17,329 nucleotides of DNA from CAVBBU01 sp963593765 (GTDB lineage: Bacteria; Bacillota; Clostridia; Lachnospirales; Lachnospiraceae), in assembly GCA_963593765.1 (NCBI GenBank), contig CAVBBU010000035.1, positions 1-17,329 of the forward strand. Reading direction: 5' to 3'. The position numbers and the translations under genes were made by a program. The notes below the pieces were generated by a model. The model was not told the DNA's origin and made no database searches. It was given only the letters and a program-made list of their open reading frames with translations. The stretch's first letter is position 1. Each line of letters opens with the position of its first letter. Shown in pieces: positions 14,077 to 17,329 of this stretch.

Positions 14077-16635
14077 CTATCTAAGTATTTCTTCAAATTC
14101 CTCTTTGGTCATAAGAACCTCTCGCGGTTTGGTTCCATTTTCCTCGCCAACTACTCCTGCCTCACACAGCTGATCCATAATTCTGGCAGCTCTGTTAAAG
14201 CCTATCTTGAATATTCTTTGCAGATTTCCTATAGACGCCTTATCCTTATCTATAATATATTCTCCTGCCTGTGCAAAAAGCTCATCTCTGTCACTAGCCG
14301 TAGATGCCCCAGCTGCTCCTGTGTTTATACTGCCAGATGAAATTTTATTTTCCATATCTGTATCATATGAGTTGCCAGAGCCCTGCTTTAATAAGAAGTC
14401 TACAACCCTTTGGACTTCATTGTCCGATACATAAGCACCTTGGATTCGCATAGGCTTTGGACTTCCTTGAGGGTCAAATAGCATATCGCCCTTACCAAGC
14501 AGCTTTTCTGCGCCTACAGAATCGAGTATAGTTCTTGAGTCCACTCCTGATGTAACAGCAAATGCTATCCTTGATGGAATATTTGCCTTGATAAGTCCTG
14601 TAATAACATTAACACTAGGTCTTTGAGTTGCAATAACCAGGTGTATGCCAGCGGCTCTAGCAAGCTGTGCCAGCCTACAAATAGCATCCTCAACTTCATT
14701 TTGTGCAACCATCATAAGGTCTGCAAGCTCATCAATAATAATAACTATCTGAGACATCTTTTCATCATCAAATACCTTTTGATTATAGCCCTTAAGGTCT
14801 CTTACTCCGCTGTCAGCAAACTTTTTATATCTATCTGTCATCTCAGCAACTGCCCAGTTAAGTGCTGCCGCTGCCTTCTTAGGATCTGTAACAACTGGTA
14901 TAAGAAGGTGTGGTATCCCATTATATATAGAAAGCTCTACGACCTTAGGATCGACCATAATCATCTTAACATCCTTAGGTGCATACTTATATATAATGCT
15001 CATTATAAGCGTATTAATACATACTGACTTACCAGATCCGGTTGCACCTGCTATAAGCAGATGCGGCATCTTGTCAATGTCAGTAACTACTATCTGTCCG
15101 CCTATATCCTTACCTACTGCAAATGCTATCTTAAATTCATTGTCCTTAAATTCATGTGATTCAAGCAGGTCTCTAAGATAGACCATGTTATTTTCCTTGT
15201 TAGGAACCTCTATACCTATAGCCGACTTGCCCGGAATAGGTGCTTCTATTCTTATATCTGATGCAGCAAGTGAAAGCTTGATATCATCTGTAAGAGAAAC
15301 TATCTTACTAACCTTAACTCCCTGCTCAGGATGAAGCTCATACCTTGTAACCGCCGGGCCACAGCTTATATTAGTAACTGTAACTGCAACGCCAAAGTTT
15401 TTGAGGGTCTGCTGAAGCTTGATAGCAGTCTCCTTATATTCCTTATCAGAAAAGCCCTTGCCTGTTTTCTTTCCCTTTACAAGGAGATTAAGAGATGGGA
15501 AAATGTATGGTCTTTCCTTCTTTTCCTTTTGCTTTATCTCTTCCTTAACCTCACCTACAGCCGTTTCCCTCTGAGCACTACTCATCTTCTTAATAACTGC
15601 ATCCGTATCTGCCTCTATAACCTTACCGCTTGCTGTAACTATAGTTCTTTCACCGTCTGCACTTGTAAGTATGTTTTCTACATCGCTGCTGTCAGTATCA
15701 TCAAGTGTGCCCTGATAATAGGCATCCTTAGTTGGATCTGGATATTCCTTATTATCACATCTTTCTTCCGTAAGTATCTGATCAGCCTTTTTTAGTGCAT
15801 TGTCAAGTTCATCACCAAAGCCTGCAGTAAGATTTTTATCATCCTCATCAAAAGGAACATCATTATCGATATTAGAATTATATATGCTTCCGCTAAATAC
15901 ATCTGCAGGATTAACCATATCATCCGGAGTCTTAAAGTCATCAGCATAATTATCTACAGCTGTATCAGGGCTTACCTCGTTTAAATTCGTAGCTGCAAGG
16001 TCTATTCCGAGTGCTTTCTTCTCGTCCTTAATCTTTTTTCTTTCCTGCGCCGCCTTTTTAGCACCCTCCTGAAGCCTATGTGCATCCTCCTTAGCATGCA
16101 TATATGCCTTGCTGCTTCCCTTCTTTACAAAGGAAACAAATGATCTTTCCGTAATGCATACTATAGATATAATAAGAACTACAAGCAGTATAAGAAATGT
16201 TCCAATCTTACCAAGTACAGAGCCAAAAAGAGTTGCTATAGCAGTTCCTATTACGCCGCCTGCCTTACCGCTTGAATAGTATTCTAAAACAGCGTCTGCA
16301 GATGTGGCCTCTTTTCCCCAAAAAAGATGAATCATAGCACATATAGATAATATAGCGAGAATTACAGCAACTATTTTAAGCTTTGCCTTAACATTTCCCT
16401 TGTTTGACATGCCAAATAAAGATATGAAAAATAGGAATATCGGAAAAAGATATCCCACTATACCAAAAAGACCAGTTTGTATGCCCTTAAAAAAGCTGCC
16501 TACAAAGCCGCATATGCCAAAATTACTTAAAAACAAAAGAGCGGAAATCGCAAACAGTAAGATGACTGCAATTTCCGATTTCAAAAAGCTTTGGTCTTGC
16601 TTTTTTGTATTTTTCTTTTTTTTGCGTGCTGCCAA
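14077..16635 (-). CDS. ftsK: FtsK/SpoIIIE-family DNA translocase
   Basis: Septal, membrane-anchored motor that pumps chromosomal DNA through the closing division or sporulation septum. In 852 residues it has a basic N-terminus, four membrane helices (about 20-42, 52-75, 87-106 and 127-160) and a long charged linker (about 170-375). The motor domain has Walker A GATGSGKS (530-537) and Walker B VIIIDELADL (631-640). A C-terminal winged-helix gamma domain (about 784-845) would read polar DNA motifs. The start is TTG at 16635, supported by AGGAGG 7 nt upstream; the first in-frame ATG lies at residue 76, inside the membrane domain. SpoIIIE and FtsK cannot be told apart from the sequence alone. Confidence 0.96.
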   Translation of the reverse strand: MAARKKKKNTKKQDQSFLKSEIAVILLFAISALLFLSNFGICGFVGSFFKGIQTGLFGIVGYLFPIFLFFISLFGMSNKGNVKAKLKIVAVILAILSICAMIHLFWGKEATSADAVLEYYSSGKAGGVIGTAIATLFGSVLGKIGTFLILLVVLIISIVCITERSFVSFVKKGSSKAYMHAKEDAHRLQEGAKKAAQERKKIKDEKKALGIDLAATNLNEVSPDTAVDNYADDFKTPDDMVNPADVFSGSIYNSNIDNDVPFDEDDKNLTAGFGDELDNALKKADQILTEERCDNKEYPDPTKDAYYQGTLDDTDSSDVENILTSADGERTIVTASGKVIEADTDAVIKKMSSAQRETAVGEVKEEIKQKEKKERPYIFPSLNLLVKGKKTGKGFSDKEYKETAIKLQQTLKNFGVAVTVTNISCGPAVTRYELHPEQGVKVSKIVSLTDDIKLSLAASDIRIEAPIPGKSAIGIEVPNKENNMVYLRDLLESHEFKDNEFKIAFAVGKDIGGQIVVTDIDKMPHLLIAGATGSGKSVCINTLIMSIIYKYAPKDVKMIMVDPKVVELSIYNGIPHLLIPVVTDPKKAAAALNWAVAEMTDRYKKFADSGVRDLKGYNQKVFDDEKMSQIVIIIDELADLMMVAQNEVEDAICRLAQLARAAGIHLVIATQRPSVNVITGLIKANIPSRIAFAVTSGVDSRTILDSVGAEKLLGKGDMLFDPQGSPKPMRIQGAYVSDNEVQRVVDFLLKQGSGNSYDTDMENKISSGSINTGAAGASTASDRDELFAQAGEYIIDKDKASIGNLQRIFKIGFNRAARIMDQLCEAGVVGEENGTKPREVLMTKEEFEEILR

Positions 16636-16642
16636 TACAAAG

Positions 16643-16648
16643 CCTCCT
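16643..16648 (-). promoter_or_regulatory. Ribosome binding site fixing the TTG start of ftsK
   Basis: The minus strand reads AGGAGG, 7 nt before TTG at 16635. No ATG or GTG nearby in this frame has a comparable site, so the TTG is the most likely start. Confidence 0.8.
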
Positions 16649-16702
16649 AATTTCTATAACATATCTATTCAAAGCTCGCTTCGCTCGCTAAGAAAAATAT
16701 GC

Positions 16703-16738
16703 AAAAAGCCTAGGCATATATTGTAGTTATGCCTAGGC
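16703..16738 (-). terminator. Rho-independent terminator between rpn and ftsK
   Basis: On the minus strand GCCTAGGCATA (16738-16728) pairs perfectly with TATGCCTAGGC (16718-16708) over 11 bp around a 9-base loop, followed by five T bases (16707-16703). It would end transcription from the rpn gene and separates it from ftsK-fhs. Confidence 0.8.
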
Positions 16739-16779
16739 AATTATACTAAATATTCGATTGCATTGCAAGATGGCTATCC

Positions 16780-16819
16780 AAACGGCATATCGACATATGA
16801 CACACATATGACCGTTTTT
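16780..16819 (+). terminator. Second hairpin downstream of rpn, T-run on plus strand
   Basis: AAACGG plus CATAT (16780-16790) pairs with ATATG, a bulged A, then CCGTTT (16806-16817). Five T bases on the plus strand (16815-16819) overlap the end of the stem. No plus-strand gene is present, so its role is unclear. It lies about 20 bases past the rpn stop. Confidence 0.3.
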
Positions 16820-16838
16820 GCTTATCTGCCCAACTTCA

Positions 16839-17329
16839 TTATTTTACCATCAGCATATCAAGAGTTTCTTCTACATATTCCCTAGGCATATTAATCTTGC
16901 CAGCTATATAGTCTATGGTTTTTCCTTCTCTGGCAAGTTCAAAAATTCTGCGAATGATTAATCGCTCGTTCTCTCGTCCTATCGCTATCCCCTCGGATCT
17001 ACCTTCTACTCTACCTTCTACTCTACCCTCTGCTCTTCCTTCTGCTCTTCCCTTAATTATGCCTCTTGCTTCGCCCTCAACTATTCCTTTAGCTATTCCT
17101 TTAGCTACACCTCTTGCCTCACCTTCATCTAGCCAATCAATTATATCTGCTTCATACTTCATACGCATCTCCTTCCATTCCTTATTCTCAGAGTTTTCTA
17201 AAACGGCTCTATCTAACTGTTTTATAAAGTCATTTGCAGGTTCTTTATCAGCATGCTCTGGATTATTAAGATAGCTGATAAATGCCTTTAAATCATCCGA
17301 AACATCTCCCTTATGACCTTTTGCATTGA
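16839..17329 (-). CDS. Rpn/PD-(D/E)XK nuclease-transposase family protein, C-terminal part (5' end beyond window)
   Basis: The frame is open from the right window edge to TAA at 16839. The visible 162 residues begin NAKGHKGDVSDDLKAFISYL and continue through ENKEWKEMRMKYEADII. This is the segment that in Rpn (recombination-promoting nuclease, formerly transposase_31/PDDEXK_2) proteins follows the nuclease domain. Then comes a tail of four-residue repeats of the type EGxx or KGxx, and a final helical segment RRIFELAREGKTIDYIAGKI. The catalytic residues lie outside the window and cannot be checked. Such genes are often present in many copies in Lachnospiraceae. An internal ATG at 17162 has AAGGAG 6 nt upstream (see findings). 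Confidence 0.85.
   Translation of the reverse strand, partial: NAKGHKGDVSDDLKAFISYLNNPEHADKEPANDFIKQLDRAVLENSENKEWKEMRMKYEADIIDWLDEGEARGVAKGIAKGIVEGEARGIIKGRAEGRAEGRVEGRVEGRSEGIAIGRENERLIIRRIFELAREGKTIDYIAGKINMPREYVEETLDMLMVK
16987..17130 (-). repeat. 12-bp in-frame tandem repeat in the rpn tail
   Basis: About twelve consecutive 12-bp units encode four-residue steps (Arg/Lys/Glu-x-Glu-Gly). Two pairs of neighbouring units are identical: CTACCTTCTACT at 16999-17010 and 17011-17022, and ATTCCTTTAGCT at 17083-17094 and 17095-17106 (plus-strand readings). The others have diverged. Copy number could change by slippage without shifting the frame. Confidence 0.85.
17169..17174 (-). promoter_or_regulatory. 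Possible internal ribosome binding site in the rpn gene
   Basis: The minus strand reads AAGGAG, 6 nt before the in-frame ATG at 17162 and touching an earlier ATG at 17168. It is part of the Lys-Glu codons of the nuclease gene, so it may be accidental. Confidence 0.35.

Noticed and set aside
16915..17274. Pro/Ser-rich plus-strand frame opposite rpn
   Set aside because: It is produced by the 12-bp repeats read in antisense; no start signal.

Overview
The window looks like a chromosomal housekeeping region of a low-GC anaerobic Firmicute, most likely a Clostridia/Lachnospiraceae-type organism. The basis is a strongly AT-rich sequence with heavy use of ATA and AGA codons, AGGAGG-type ribosome binding sites, an Stk/Stp kinase-phosphatase pair next to rsgA, a YugP-type metallopeptidase next to rsmB, and an fhs formate-THF ligase. 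No marker here fixes the genus. Every recognisable gene is on the minus strand, so the biological order runs from the right end of the window to the left.

Right to left: (i) 16839-17329 is the C-terminal part of an Rpn/PD-(D/E)XK-type nuclease gene with a 12-bp tandem-repeat tail, running off the window, followed by a rho-independent terminator. (ii) 12397-16635 is a two-gene unit, ftsK (DNA translocase, TTG start) and fhs. (iii) 11947-12396 is a 450-base gap with a diverged 41-bp inverted repeat, a 50-base hairpin, a candidate murE promoter and further palindromes. (iv) 767-11946 is a tightly packed operon: murE, priA, def, fmt, a 145-base gap, yugP, rsmB, rlmN, prpC, prkC. (v) rsgA starts at 761 and leaves the window at base 1.

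The operon joins cell-wall precursor synthesis (MurE), replication restart (PriA), initiator methionine formylation and deformylation (Fmt, Def), rRNA modification and ribosome assembly (RsmB, RlmN, RsgA), a membrane metallopeptidase, and the PASTA kinase/PP2C phosphatase pair that senses wall fragments. Fhs makes 10-formyl-THF, the formyl donor used by Fmt, so the two transcription units are linked metabolically. Gaps within the operon are mostly 1-37 nt or short overlaps.

The most notable anomaly is in prkC. Its frame stops at a TGA (947-949) inside what looks like its C-terminal extracellular domain. The same frame then stays open for 59 more codons and ends at a TAG five bases before the rsgA ATG. 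None of the other eleven genes whose ends are visible uses TGA as a stop. Other items worth attention are a possible internal translation start in the rpn gene, the structured inverted-repeat region upstream of murE, and an unusual Asn/Glu/Lys-rich linker in PriA.
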